A stretch of DNA of 61,819 bases, taken from contig JAHFED010000037.1 of assembly GCA_023248635.1 (NCBI GenBank), positions 1 through 61,819 on the forward strand. Direction: 5' to 3'. Both the position numbers and the translations under genes were made by a program. Origin of the DNA: Myxococcales bacterium (GTDB taxonomy: Bacteria > Myxococcota > UBA727 > VGSZ01). The notes beneath the pieces were generated by a model that was not told the origin of the DNA, ran no database searches, and worked only from the letters and a program-made list of their open reading frames with translations. The stretch's first letter is position 1. The number at the start of each line of letters is the position of its first letter. Positions 18,336 to 27,549 of the stretch are shown here, piece after piece.

Positions 18336-19671
18336 CACGCCCTTTCTCTGGCTGAGCGGCACCGGCCTCCTGATCGTGGGCCTGGGCTCCCTTGATGAAG
18401 CGCCAGCCCGAGAGCCAAGCCAGCACAGCGCCGGCGACGACGACGACGCGGGGCCAGAGCGCCTCGTGCCACACCCCAGTCGCTGCCCGAGCGAAGTCCG
18501 ACTGGTGCAAGAGAGGCAGCAGGGCAGCGAAGGTCCACAACCCACGCCTCAAAGCGCGTGACGACGTCAACGCCGCCGGAACCACCAGCCACAGCCCGTA
18601 CCAGGGGTGCAGCGTCGGCGTGAGCAGCAGCCAGGTCAGCAGCACGATGCCCACGCCCCCGGCGAGATCCGTGGCAGGCCAGCGACGACGCACCTGCACC
18701 ACGACGACGACGGCGGCGACGAAGGCCACGACTTTTCCGCCCAGCGTCGGGTCGAGCAGCACAGGCTGGTCCACGACGACGGCATCGCCCAGCGCCACCA
18801 CGGGCACCCCTGCGGCCTCGACGAGCAACCCGCGGGAGGAGACGTGGGCGTGCACGTAGACCCCCTCGGGCAGAGCCAACGCAAACGGGGCCTCGAGCAG
18901 CGCAAAGCCGATCGGATGGGCCCGCCAACGAGTTCCATAGGCGAGCAAGCCCGGCGGAACGACGACGCCAGCCAGCAAATGGGGGACGGCGACGACGACA
19001 GCGGCGGCGAGGGCGACCACCCGCGCCCGCGCCGGCAGCAAGGGCAAGAGCAGCAGCGCCACGGGCTTCACATGCACCAAGAGTCCCAGCGCCAGTCCGG
19101 CAAGCAGGCTGCCGCCGCCGACGACGACGGCCAGGAGGGGGAGTGCAGCGCCGTCGAGGTGGGCTTCGAGACCAGACTCAAAGAGCACCAGCGGTTGGCC
19201 AGCGATCAGCAGCGCCCCCCAGGCGAAGCTCTGCTGTTTCAGATCAAGATGGCGCGTCTTGGAGCCTTGATGTTCAAGACGCTGGCGCGTCTCGAAAGCC
19301 CGCCGCCACAACCAGGCGACGACGGCCACGACGCCTCCCAACAAAAGCACGCGCAACGGCAGGAGAGGCGCGCCGATGGCGTCTCCCACGGCCGTGGTGC
19401 CGAGCAAGAGCAGCTCCGCACCGGGCAGGTAGGCCGCCGGTACGTCGCGATGCTCGACCCGGGCCGAAGTGCCGTCGTCGGGCCAGGGTGTGCGCACACC
19501 CGAAAGCTCCCGCGGGGCGGCGCGGTAGGGCGTCGCAAGCCCGCTGCGCTGCGCCCGCCCCTCGTGGATGTACCGGAAGGTATCGGTCGACACAAACGGC
19601 CCCACCAGCAAGAGCGCTGCCTGCAGCCCCAGGCAGAGCACCGTGAGCCAGCCCAGCAGTCGTCGACCCAT
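18319..19671 (-). CDS. Multi-pass membrane glycosyltransferase (GT-C, DUF2029/GT87-like)
   Basis: 450 residues with about ten hydrophobic segments. GT-C features are visible: an acidic loop after the first helix (STDTFRYIHEGRAQ), a large polar loop with PWPDDG, and the late HPWYGLWLV segment typical of polyprenyl-phosphate-mannose-dependent enzymes. Such proteins move mannose or related sugars from lipid carriers on the outer face of the inner membrane. The start at 19671 is preceded by AAGGGA; a GTG at 19695 is possible. The C-terminus was altered by a family C repeat. Acceptor unknown. Confidence 0.8.
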   Translation of the reverse strand: MGRRLLGWLTVLCLGLQAALLLVGPFVSTDTFRYIHEGRAQRSGLATPYRAAPRELSGVRTPWPDDGTSARVEHRDVPAAYLPGAELLLLGTTAVGDAIGAPLLPLRVLLLGGVVAVVAWLWRRAFETRQRLEHQGSKTRHLDLKQQSFAWGALLIAGQPLVLFESGLEAHLDGAALPLLAVVVGGGSLLAGLALGLLVHVKPVALLLLPLLPARARVVALAAAVVVAVPHLLAGVVVPPGLLAYGTRWRAHPIGFALLEAPFALALPEGVYVHAHVSSRGLLVEAAGVPVVALGDAVVVDQPVLLDPTLGGKVVAFVAAVVVVVQVRRRWPATDLAGGVGIVLLTWLLLTPTLHPWYGLWLVVPAALTSSRALRRGLWTFAALLPLLHQSDFARAATGVWHEALWPRVVVVAGAVLAWLSGWRFIKGAQAHDQEAGAAQPEKGRDPRSR

Positions 19672-19860
19672 CGCTTCGGGTCCCTTCTTGGTGACTGCCC
19701 GCTTCCGCTCCCTCAGAAGCGACCCGAAGCGAGCAGAGGATCGGGAAGCACACCGAACCCTACAGCGCCTGCGTCGCCCAGGTGCTTTGCCCGGGCGGGC
19801 CCCTCGCTTCACCTTGACCCGACAACCAGCGGCGAAAAAAATCCGGCTAGAGTCGCCGGC

Positions 19861-20652
19861 ATGCTGCGCGTCTCCTCCGCTTTCTCACTCACGGCCTTCG
19901 TGACCTTGGTCGGCGCCGCACTCTTTTTCCCCGCGGTGGCCCAGCCGAGGCAGGAGAACCAAAGCGGCATCCGCGGGCGGGTCATCATCGCCGCCGAGCT
20001 GTTGGGCGCGACCGACTGGCCCCTCACCGACTGGCCCGCCGCCGCCGAGCGCGCCAAAGCGCTGGCCACGGCGGGCTACGTGCGCCGACCCCAGGGCCGT
20101 GCGCTGCTGACGATGACCGAGCCCGCGCCAGACATCTCGATCGTCGTCCAAGGCGAGTCCGTCCCCGCCGACGATGTGCCTCCCAAGACCCTGGTGATCG
20201 AAGGCATGCGCTTTGTGCCCAGCGAGGTGCTGCTGCCGCGCAGCGGGAAAAAGCTCAAGCTCGAAAACAAACAGGGCGTGGCGGTGACGGTTCTCGACGA
20301 AGCGGGGAAGGCGGTGCACGAGATCGCCGCCGGAGAGACCTGGGAAATGACCCCGAGCCTCGGGCTGCACTCGGTCTCGCTCAAGGGAATGCCCTATGCC
20401 ACCGCCACCATCCTCGTCCTGCGCAACGGGCGTTTCTTGGTCCTCAACGAAACGGGAGAGCTGAAACCCCTCGCGCTGACCGGCGACGACTACCTGCTGA
20501 GCTTCTATTTTGGTGCCGAGGCCAAGACGACGACGAAGCTGAAGCTGGCCAGCGGCGGTCAGCTCTTCATCGACGCCACCATCTCGGCCAACCGGGTGGT
20601 CGACGTCAATGTGGTCGATGCCTCGGTTCGCTTCGACGTGCCCCCCGAGTAG
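19861..20652 (+). CDS. Exported protein with cupredoxin-like domain
   Basis: 263 residues, signal peptide about 1-28 ending AVAQP. Residues about 105-185 follow a plastocyanin-like beta pattern (KTLVIEGMRFVPSEVLL, GKKLKLENKQGVAVTVLDE, GLHSVSLKGMP), but the Cys/Met copper ligands of true cupredoxins are not seen. Copper binding is therefore doubtful and a structural or regulatory-domain role more likely. The C-terminal segment is beta-rich. A 68-bp gap precedes the MXAN_5187-like gene on the same strand. No named family is claimed. Confidence 0.75.
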   Translation: MLRVSSAFSLTAFVTLVGAALFFPAVAQPRQENQSGIRGRVIIAAELLGATDWPLTDWPAAAERAKALATAGYVRRPQGRALLTMTEPAPDISIVVQGESVPADDVPPKTLVIEGMRFVPSEVLLPRSGKKLKLENKQGVAVTVLDEAGKAVHEIAAGETWEMTPSLGLHSVSLKGMPYATATILVLRNGRFLVLNETGELKPLALTGDDYLLSFYFGAEAKTTTKLKLASGGQLFIDATISANRVVDVNVVDASVRFDVPPE

Positions 20653-20720
20653 CGTGACCGGTCTGGTTTGCAGAGAGAGCGGAGCCTTGCGTAGGGTCGC
20701 CAGCTGAGAGAAGGACGCTC

Positions 20721-22688
20721 ATGCCCCAGTGGTTGCGGTACGTGTTGTTGGTCGTGCTCGTCCCCCTCGCCGGGGTGCTCGGCTTGGTGGGTGCGACCGG
20801 CATCATGCACCCCGTGGTGATGGCGCCCTACGAGGCCGCAGAGGTGAGCTCCACCGCCGCCGCCGTCGGGGCCGTCGCCCGCTTCGCCAGCGCCACCGTC
20901 GACGCCGCCGCCGCCGCCTCGTCTGACCCCGCCGTCCGCGCCGCGTTGAAGCAAAAACAGGCGACCTTGAGCACCGAAGCCGAAGCAGGGCTCTTGGCCA
21001 AGGCCGGCAGCTTCGGGGCTCCCTCCTTCGCGCTCTTGGTGGGAGCCGATGGTGGCGTCATCGCCAAGGCCGGCCGCAAGTCCAGCCTGCCGTCGTCGCT
21101 GGCCGGTTTCCCCGCCGTCGCTGAGAGCCTGACGGGCATCGCGCGTGACGGTTTGTGGGTGCAAGATGGCAAGCCGGTCCACGTCGCCGCCGCCGGCATC
21201 TGGGATGGCAACGCCATCGTCGGCTCCGTGCTCTTGGGGTGGCCATGGGACGAAGATCAGGCCGAAGGGAACGCTGGCGAGCCCACCCTGATCGACCGGT
21301 TGCGGCCCATCGCCATGACCGAGTTCTTCATCATCGGCCGGGAGAAGGCAGCAGTGTTCGGCAAGGCGACCAAGGACGCCCCGAACACCGCGCTGCTGGC
21401 GGGCGCGAGCAGCTTCGGCGATCCAACCAAGCTCTACGGTGCTCTGCCGATCATGGTGAAGGACGCCCGCGGCGCCACCGACGGCGAGGCCCACGCCTTT
21501 CGCTATGGCATGGGCCAAACGGCGCTCTATCCAAGCGACCCCAGCTTCGTCATCGCCACGCTGATCGATCGCGACCCCGCCTACACCGGACTGGCCTCGC
21601 TGCAGGCTGGCATCATCGTCTTGGTGTTCCTGCTGATGACCCTTGTCCTTGTGATCGTGATCTCGACGAAGAACGCTTTTGATGGACCCCTCGAGATCAT
21701 GATCGAGCACCTGAGTCAGTGGCAGCAGGGCAAGAACGTCGGAAACCTGCCGGAGGCGGGCCTCAGTGGCACTGCACGCGGCGGCGCGAAAATTCCGCCG
21801 CAGTTTCTGCGCCTCAGCAAGCAGATCAACAGCTTGCTGCAGGGCATGCCGGCCACGCGGCCAGGGGCTTCGCTGTCGACGGGCTCACCGCCGCTGTCGA
21901 GCCCCACGTTCGATGGAGGGGGAGCCGAGCCGGCGCAGCCCTTCGCCGAGCCACGGCCGCGCGCGCCGACGGCAATCCCTCCGCCGCCGGCCGCGTTTCA
22001 GCAAGCACGTGCCTTCACGCCGCAGCCGCAGCCGCAGCAAGCCAACGGCAATGGCTCCGCAGGCGCGAGCGGTGGCCTCAAGGGCCTCTTCGACGACGGC
22101 CCCGACCCCCTTGCCCCCTTCCGGGTCCCGTCGCGAGCCATGCCCGTGCCGGCGCCGGCGGCGCCTCCAGCTGCGCCCCCGCCCCCCGAGGAGCCGGAAG
22201 AGCCGTCGGCCATGAACCCCGAAGCGACTGTGATGTTCCAGGTGCCGGCGGAGCTGCTCGAAGCCTCCCAGGCCGATGCCAGAAGGCCAGAAGCGCGAGA
22301 TGCCGCGGCCTCAAGCCGGGCGGCCAATTCTCTGCAGAAGACGGCCCCCGGTGGATTTCCGCACCAGCTGCCGGAGCCTGCGGCCAACGTCGACGACAAC
22401 CGCACGGTGGTGGCCCAGGTGCCCCAAGAGCTCCTCGCGCAGGTCGCGCCGAAGAACGACATCGGCGCCGCCGACGGCGCTCATTACAAAGAGGTGTACG
22501 AGAAGTTCGTGCAGAGTCGCATCGAGTGCGGCGAAGACACCTCCGACCTCAGCTACGAGCGCTTCGTGGCCAAGCTGTTGAAGAACCGCGCGCAGATCGT
22601 GGAGAAGCACAAGGCCAAGTCGGTGCGCTTCCAGGTCTACGTGAAGGACGGCAAAGCAGCGTTGCGCGCGCTCCCCGTCCGCGACTGA
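20721..22688 (+). CDS. MXAN_5187-like membrane protein with extracytoplasmic sensor-like domain
   Basis: 655 residues. A membrane helix at about 7-29, an extracytoplasmic region (30-290) with a Cache-like look (FALLVGADGGVIAKAGR), a second helix (IIVLVFLLMTLVLVIVIS) and a HAMP-like stretch (PLEIMIEHLSQWQQG). Then a long Pro/Ala-rich linker carries two similar phrases, TVMFQVPAELL and TVVAQVPQELL. The C-terminal ~75 residues (YKEVYEKFVQSRIECGEDT then YERFVAKLLKNR) match my memory of the MXAN_5187 C-terminal domain of Myxococcus. There is no kinase or methyl-accepting module, so its output is unknown. Confidence 0.8.
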   Translation: MPQWLRYVLLVVLVPLAGVLGLVGATGIMHPVVMAPYEAAEVSSTAAAVGAVARFASATVDAAAAASSDPAVRAALKQKQATLSTEAEAGLLAKAGSFGAPSFALLVGADGGVIAKAGRKSSLPSSLAGFPAVAESLTGIARDGLWVQDGKPVHVAAAGIWDGNAIVGSVLLGWPWDEDQAEGNAGEPTLIDRLRPIAMTEFFIIGREKAAVFGKATKDAPNTALLAGASSFGDPTKLYGALPIMVKDARGATDGEAHAFRYGMGQTALYPSDPSFVIATLIDRDPAYTGLASLQAGIIVLVFLLMTLVLVIVISTKNAFDGPLEIMIEHLSQWQQGKNVGNLPEAGLSGTARGGAKIPPQFLRLSKQINSLLQGMPATRPGASLSTGSPPLSSPTFDGGGAEPAQPFAEPRPRAPTAIPPPPAAFQQARAFTPQPQPQQANGNGSAGASGGLKGLFDDGPDPLAPFRVPSRAMPVPAPAAPPAAPPPPEEPEEPSAMNPEATVMFQVPAELLEASQADARRPEARDAAASSRAANSLQKTAPGGFPHQLPEPAANVDDNRTVVAQVPQELLAQVAPKNDIGAADGAHYKEVYEKFVQSRIECGEDTSDLSYERFVAKLLKNRAQIVEKHKAKSVRFQVYVKDGKAALRALPVRD

Positions 22689-22743
22689 TCCCCGGTCCAT
22701 AGTGATGGCGCACCCGCTTTCTTGCCCTCAGGCCGGGCAGCCC

Positions 22744-23040
22744 ATGGGCCGCCAGCCTTCGGCCCCCAAGCTGCATCGGCCGCCCTGCGCGCCGATTCTG
22801 GCTCCGCTGCCGCTCTTCGCCGTCGTCGTCGCCCTCTTGGCCGGAGGGAGCTGCGACGAGCCCTGCTGCCAGGACAACGCCGACTGCGTCGACGGCGCCC
22901 GCTGCTTCGAGGGCACTTGCTCCTTGCGCTGCGAGGCCGACAGCATGTGCGACGAAGGACAGACCTGTTCGGCGGCGGGGGTGTGCCGCGAGATCAACCC
23001 CGTCCTCACGCTCGCGCGCTGCCAAGACGGAGGCGGCTGA
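22744..23040 (+). CDS. Small Cys-rich lipoprotein
   Basis: About 98 residues from ATG 22744; ATG 22705 or GTG 22702 would lengthen the N-terminus. A hydrophobic signal ends in lipobox LLAGGSC. The mature part has ten or more Cys in short spacing (DEPCCQDNADC, RCFEGTCSLRCE, CDEGQTCSAAGVC), like the disulfide-rich Dickkopf/EGF-like modules common in myxobacterial lipoproteins. Its stop overlaps the next start (TGATG). Function unknown. Confidence 0.7.
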   Translation: MGRQPSAPKLHRPPCAPILAPLPLFAVVVALLAGGSCDEPCCQDNADCVDGARCFEGTCSLRCEADSMCDEGQTCSAAGVCREINPVLTLARCQDGGG

Positions 23041-24614
23041 TGGCTCCTGCTCCTCTCCCCAAGCCGGGGTCTCAGGCCGCGCGCGCGCTGTGGGACCGCT
23101 TGCGCGGCGCCCTCGATCTGCCGCGCACCATCGTCGTGCTCGAGGGCGCCCTCGATCGAAAGACCCTCGACGAGCAGCTGCAGAAAGCCAGCCGCGGCGC
23201 CTTGGGAAGGGTGAGCGCGCTGTCGAGGGCGGAGGTGGTGGCGCGCCTGAGCGACCAGTTCCACGGCAATGAAGACACGGCCACAGCCTTGATGAAGGAC
23301 CTCGACAAGAGCTGCCACAAGGAGCGGCACATCGTCGGCAGCATCGAAGAGAGTGCGCTGGGCGAACGGCTGCAGAGCTACCGCGCCCTCGATTTCCGCC
23401 GCGAACGTGCTCGCTTGGTCTGGGCACTCCTGCGGGATGGGCGCGAGGCGCATTTCGCTGCCGCCATCGGGGTGCTCGACGAGGCCTTCGCCCAACTTGC
23501 GCAAAAGCAGGACGTCGACGACGCGCTGGTGCAACTGTCGGCTCCGGAGACCGCCGCCGTCGGCGACGAGGTCGTCGGCGTGATCCAGCAGCGCCTCTCG
23601 GGCTACGAGGCCGCCCTGCAACAGCAGCAGCAAGAGCTGCGCAAGGAGGTCGTGCAGAAAGAGAGCGTCGAGCGCGAGCGCGCGGAGCTGGTGGCCCGAC
23701 TCGGCACGCGCGAGAAGGCGCTGCGCGAAGAGGAGGCGCTGCGACGTGGGACGCTGAGCGAGCTCTCCCGCGCCCAGGAAACCGTGAGCGCGCTGCAACA
23801 AGAGCTCAAGCAGGCCAGCCCCGAGGAGCACCGCTCCGTCGTCGCCGCCGCCCACGAGGAGAACCTGCGGCTGCGCGAGCGCGTGCGATCCCTCGAACGC
23901 GCGGCCGAGCACGCCGGGCGCGCCGTCGAGCTCGAGGAAGCCCGACAACGCCAGCAACAAGAGGCGGTACAAGCAGCCGCCGATCAGCAACGCCGCCTGG
24001 ACGACGTCGACGAACAGCTGCGCATTTTGCAAGCCCGCGAACGGGCGGCCTTGCACCGCGTCGAAGAGCTGCGTGAGCAACTGCGCGACGCCCGGCAACA
24101 GCTCGCCCGCGGACCCCAGGTCCCCGCCGCCAACATCAACCGCGTCGGCGTCTTCGTCGACGACGCCAACCTGTCCGCCTCGGCCCGACGGGATCTGGGC
24201 CACCGGGTCGACTACCGCCTCTTGCTCGAGGCCTTGATCGATGGACGGCCCAAGGGCTGCGCCGTCGCCTTCGTCGTCGAATACCCTGACACCGCCGGCA
24301 AGCATGGCGCCTTCGTGCACAGCCTGCGTCAGCAGGGCTGGGACGTGCGCGAGAAGCGGGTGAAAGTGCGCAGCGACGGTTCACGCAAAGCCGATTGGGA
24401 CATGGGAATGGCCATGGAGATCCTCGACGCCATCGACGACGTCGACGTCGTGGTCCTGGGCTCTGGCGACGGCGACTTCTTGCCGCTGGTGAAGCGCCTG
24501 CAACGCCTGCGCAAGCGGGTCGAGGTCGCCGCTTTTCGCGCCAGCACCGACGAAGCCCTCATCGCCGCCGCCGACGCCTTTTGCGGGCTCGATGGGCGCT
24601 TCCGGCTGCCATGA
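23040..24614 (+). CDS. Coiled-coil protein with C-terminal NYN (LabA/DUF88) nuclease-like domain
   Basis: 524 residues, no signal or membrane segment. The N-terminal ~200 residues are a charged helical domain I do not recognise. About 200-360 is a long Gln/Glu/Arg-rich coiled coil. From about 364 comes an NYN domain of the PIN-like fold: RVGVFVDDANLSASAR, GRPKGCAVAFVVEYPD, KADWDMGMAMEIL and VVLGSGDGDFLPLV, which hold the acidic metal-binding residues. NYN proteins are RNA nucleases or RNA-binding. The long coiled coil suggests assembly or tethering. Coupled on both sides (TGATG, ATGA). Confidence 0.85.
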   Translation: MAPAPLPKPGSQAARALWDRLRGALDLPRTIVVLEGALDRKTLDEQLQKASRGALGRVSALSRAEVVARLSDQFHGNEDTATALMKDLDKSCHKERHIVGSIEESALGERLQSYRALDFRRERARLVWALLRDGREAHFAAAIGVLDEAFAQLAQKQDVDDALVQLSAPETAAVGDEVVGVIQQRLSGYEAALQQQQQELRKEVVQKESVERERAELVARLGTREKALREEEALRRGTLSELSRAQETVSALQQELKQASPEEHRSVVAAAHEENLRLRERVRSLERAAEHAGRAVELEEARQRQQQEAVQAAADQQRRLDDVDEQLRILQARERAALHRVEELREQLRDARQQLARGPQVPAANINRVGVFVDDANLSASARRDLGHRVDYRLLLEALIDGRPKGCAVAFVVEYPDTAGKHGAFVHSLRQQGWDVREKRVKVRSDGSRKADWDMGMAMEILDAIDDVDVVVLGSGDGDFLPLVKRLQRLRKRVEVAAFRASTDEALIAAADAFCGLDGRFRLP

Positions 24615-25879
24615 GCACCCTCATGTCCCTGCGTTGCTTGGATCGGTGCACCGACGAGCGCTTCGACTTGTTTCGACCTTTGTTTGCTTGCCCCCGCTGC
24701 GGCGGACTGGTCGACGTCGACGTCGACATCGCGGCCCTGCCGGCGCGGGTGAACAAGCAACACCGCGGGGTCTGGTCTTTCAAAGACTGGACAGCCCCCG
24801 ACCTCGACGACGAAGACATCACGACCCTCGGCGAAGGCGACGGCGCGCTCGTGACCCTGCAGGGTGCGGGCGACGCTTTCGTCTATGACTGCGGACGGCA
24901 GCCTACGGGGTCGTTCAAGGACCTCGGCATGACGGTGTTGGTCAGCTTCGCGCGGGCCATGCGCCGACGAGGACAAGCCATCGAAGTGCTGCTGTGCGCA
25001 TCGACCGGCGACACCTCAGCGGCGCTGGCTGCCTATGGCGCGCGCGCGGGCATTCCCGTCGCGGTGCTCGTGCCCCGCGGCAAGGTCAGCGACGTGCAGC
25101 TGGTGCAGCCCCTCGCCCACGGTGCGCGCGTCATCGCCGTCGACGGCGACTTCGACGCCTGCATGCGCGTCGTGCAGCAGCTGGCGGCGCGACCGGGCGT
25201 GTACCTCGCGAACTCCAAGAACCCGCTGCGCCTGCTGGGACAAGCCACCGTGGCCTTCGACGTCGTCGAACAGCTCAGACGTGCGCCGGACTTCGTCTTT
25301 GTCCCCTCGGGGAACCTGGGCAACGTCGCCGCCCTCTTTCACGGCTTTTCCCTGCTGCTGAAAAAGGGCGTGACCACCCAGATGCCGCGCTTGGTGGCCT
25401 GCCAGGTCGACGCCGCCAACCCCCTGTTCGTGTCGGCGTCGTCGGACTTTGCTCCTCCCCTGGCTCAAGCGGCGGGCGAGACCCACGCCACCGCCATCCG
25501 CATCGGCAATCCCGTGAGCTTTCCCCGCGCGCGGCAGGCGCTCCTGCAGAGCAAGGGCCTGGTGACGTCGTCGTCGGAGGCTGCGCTGCTGCAGGCGATG
25601 GCAGCGGCGGATCGGCAGGGCTTGTTCGTTTGTCCGCAGACCGCGGTGGCGCTGGATGGTCTGGCCCAGCTGCGGACCCGCGGCGTCGTCGACGAAGGCG
25701 CCCTCAGCATCGTCATCGCCACCGCCTCGGGCTTGAAGTTCGCGGCGCAAAAGGCCGTGTTTCACGCGGGTTCCACGGTGCTCGGCGACCTGCCCCTGTC
25801 GGCGTCGACGTCGTCGCTGCGCAACCCGATCCGCACCGCCGACGCCAACGCTGACGCCGTGTGGGCCGCCATCTCATGA
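24611..25879 (+). CDS. thrC: Threonine synthase
   Basis: PLP enzyme converting O-phosphohomoserine to threonine. 422 residues, in the range of the short thrC type. A Cys pair near the N-terminus (LRCLDRCTDER, FACPRCGGL) suggests a zinc-ribbon-like cap as in many threonine synthases. The PLP Lys lies in PTGSFKDLGM, the phosphate-binding loop in PSGNLGNVAALF and a Ser/Thr-rich CASTGDTSAAL motif aids catalysis. It starts inside the stop of the NYN gene (ATGA), and its own stop overlaps the next start. No homoserine kinase or thrA neighbour is present. Confidence 0.92.
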   Translation: MSTLMSLRCLDRCTDERFDLFRPLFACPRCGGLVDVDVDIAALPARVNKQHRGVWSFKDWTAPDLDDEDITTLGEGDGALVTLQGAGDAFVYDCGRQPTGSFKDLGMTVLVSFARAMRRRGQAIEVLLCASTGDTSAALAAYGARAGIPVAVLVPRGKVSDVQLVQPLAHGARVIAVDGDFDACMRVVQQLAARPGVYLANSKNPLRLLGQATVAFDVVEQLRRAPDFVFVPSGNLGNVAALFHGFSLLLKKGVTTQMPRLVACQVDAANPLFVSASSDFAPPLAQAAGETHATAIRIGNPVSFPRARQALLQSKGLVTSSSEAALLQAMAAADRQGLFVCPQTAVALDGLAQLRTRGVVDEGALSIVIATASGLKFAAQKAVFHAGSTVLGDLPLSASTSSLRNPIRTADANADAVWAAIS

Positions 25880-27528
25880 ACGCAGCGCTCGCGCTGGTCC
25901 TCGCGCTGTCGAGCTCGGTCCTCGACGATCTCTACGGCAACCGCTTGCTTTTTCAGGAGGACGGCCGCCCCTTGGTGCCGGTGGGCATGATGCAGGGCCA
26001 GCGGCGTGTGGTGCTGCGGGCGCCCGGCGGGCTCATCGTCGACGTCGGCGACAAGCGGCTCGAGATCCCGAGCGACACGCCCATCGTCATCGACCGCAAG
26101 AGCGGTGCCCCAGCGCTGACCCGCGAAATCCTCGTGGTCGAAACCCTCGAGGGCGACGAGCGATCCACCCGCCGGGCCCGCATCGAACATTGGATGAAGC
26201 GCGGCGTCGACGCCAAGGCCTACGACGTCGGCGGCGTCTACGGCGTCAAGGGCACCGTCGTCGACAACCGCGCCGTGCTCATCGCTGCTGCCACGGTGCC
26301 AGCCGAGCTGTTGGACGTGAGACCCGTTCCGCTCGAATGGCTCGACGCCCCGCCAACCGCGGTGATCCAGGTGAACGCGCCGACGGCGATCGAGGAGGGC
26401 GGCCTGGTCCGCATTCGCGCGCGCGACGGCGCCTCGGTCATCGTCGAACAAGTCGAGCACGGCGTCGGTTACGCCGACCACGGCTTCGAAGATCGGCTCC
26501 TGCGCGGCGAGATCTTGATCGTGCCCGACAAACATGGGCTGCTCGCCGTCGTCAACGTCGTCGACGAAAACGACATGGTGGCTGGGGTGTTGCCCTCGGA
26601 GATGTTCGCGTCGGCACCGCTGGAGGCCTTGAAGGCGCAGGCCGTCACCGCGCGCGGCGAGCTCTTCGCAAAGATCGGACGTCGTCACTTCGCCGATCCC
26701 TTCTTGGTGTGCTCGGAGCAGCACTGTCAGGTGTACCGCGGCCAATCCGCCGAGAACCCGCGCACCAACGAAGCCGCGCGCCTCACCGCTGGCGAGCTGG
26801 CCTTCCTCGACGGCCACGTCGTCGACAGCGTGTACTCGGCCTGCTGCGGGGGCCACACCGAGCCCGCCGACGTCGTCTGGGACCGACCCAAGAAGAAGGA
26901 GCTGATGGGCCGACCCGATGCTCCGGACCCGACGTCGTCGACGCCGCTGCCCACCTGGTTGCATCCGGAATTGGCCGAGGGCTTCTTCTCCCTCAAGGTG
27001 GTGCACGAGCGGGTCGAGAGTGGGCCTGTGATCGTCAGCGATCTCTCGACCGAGGTCGAGGTGCGCTCCTTCCTCGACAAAGGGCGGGAGAGCGCGTGGT
27101 GCGGTCGCAGCTCCTTGAACCAGAAAGGAAGTGCCTGGCGCTGGGAGCGTCGCTTCGAAAAAGCCGAGCTCGACCAGGCCTTCGCGGACCTCGGCGTCGG
27201 CGACGTCGTGCGCATCGTCGTGCAAGAGCGCGGACCCGGCGGCCGTTTGCGGGCGCTGCGCGTCGACGGCACCACCGGCAGCGCGCGGGTGTTGCGCGAG
27301 CTGCCGGTGCGCAAGCGCTTGAACAACCTGCGCTCAGGCCTCTTCGTCATCGACGAAGAACGAGATGAGCTGGGCCGGTTGGTGGCGGTGACCCTCAAGG
27401 GCGCGGGCTTTGGTCACGGCTCCGGCATGTGCCAGCAGGGTGCTATCGGCATGGCCGAAGCGGGTGCAACCTACAAAGACATCCTGGGCCACTACTACAA
27501 CGGCGCCGTCGTGAAGCGCGTGTTCTGA
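25876..27528 (+). CDS. SpoIID-domain protein with long N-terminal region
   Basis: 550 residues; the start at 25876 overlaps the thrC stop (ATGA), with a short hydrophobic N-terminus. The first ~215 residues are an uncharacterised beta-rich region that precedes the SpoIID domain. The domain shows AGVLPSEMFASAPLEALKAQ with presumed catalytic E242, then AVTARGELFAK, the Cys block SACCGGHTEPAD and FGHGSGMCQQGAIGMAEAG. Compared with the paralogue at 6530 it is ~185 residues longer, mostly N-terminal. Likely an exported peptidoglycan-cleaving or -binding protein. Export is inferred from the weak signal-like N-terminus. Confidence 0.86.
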   Translation: MNAALALVLALSSSVLDDLYGNRLLFQEDGRPLVPVGMMQGQRRVVLRAPGGLIVDVGDKRLEIPSDTPIVIDRKSGAPALTREILVVETLEGDERSTRRARIEHWMKRGVDAKAYDVGGVYGVKGTVVDNRAVLIAAATVPAELLDVRPVPLEWLDAPPTAVIQVNAPTAIEEGGLVRIRARDGASVIVEQVEHGVGYADHGFEDRLLRGEILIVPDKHGLLAVVNVVDENDMVAGVLPSEMFASAPLEALKAQAVTARGELFAKIGRRHFADPFLVCSEQHCQVYRGQSAENPRTNEAARLTAGELAFLDGHVVDSVYSACCGGHTEPADVVWDRPKKKELMGRPDAPDPTSSTPLPTWLHPELAEGFFSLKVVHERVESGPVIVSDLSTEVEVRSFLDKGRESAWCGRSSLNQKGSAWRWERRFEKAELDQAFADLGVGDVVRIVVQERGPGGRLRALRVDGTTGSARVLRELPVRKRLNNLRSGLFVIDEERDELGRLVAVTLKGAGFGHGSGMCQQGAIGMAEAGATYKDILGHYYNGAVVKRVF

Positions 27529-27549
27529 CTGTGTGATTGCGAGGGTTGC

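Noticed and set aside
19861-20652. True copper cupredoxin
   Set aside because: The beta pattern fits but the Cys and Met ligands are not present.
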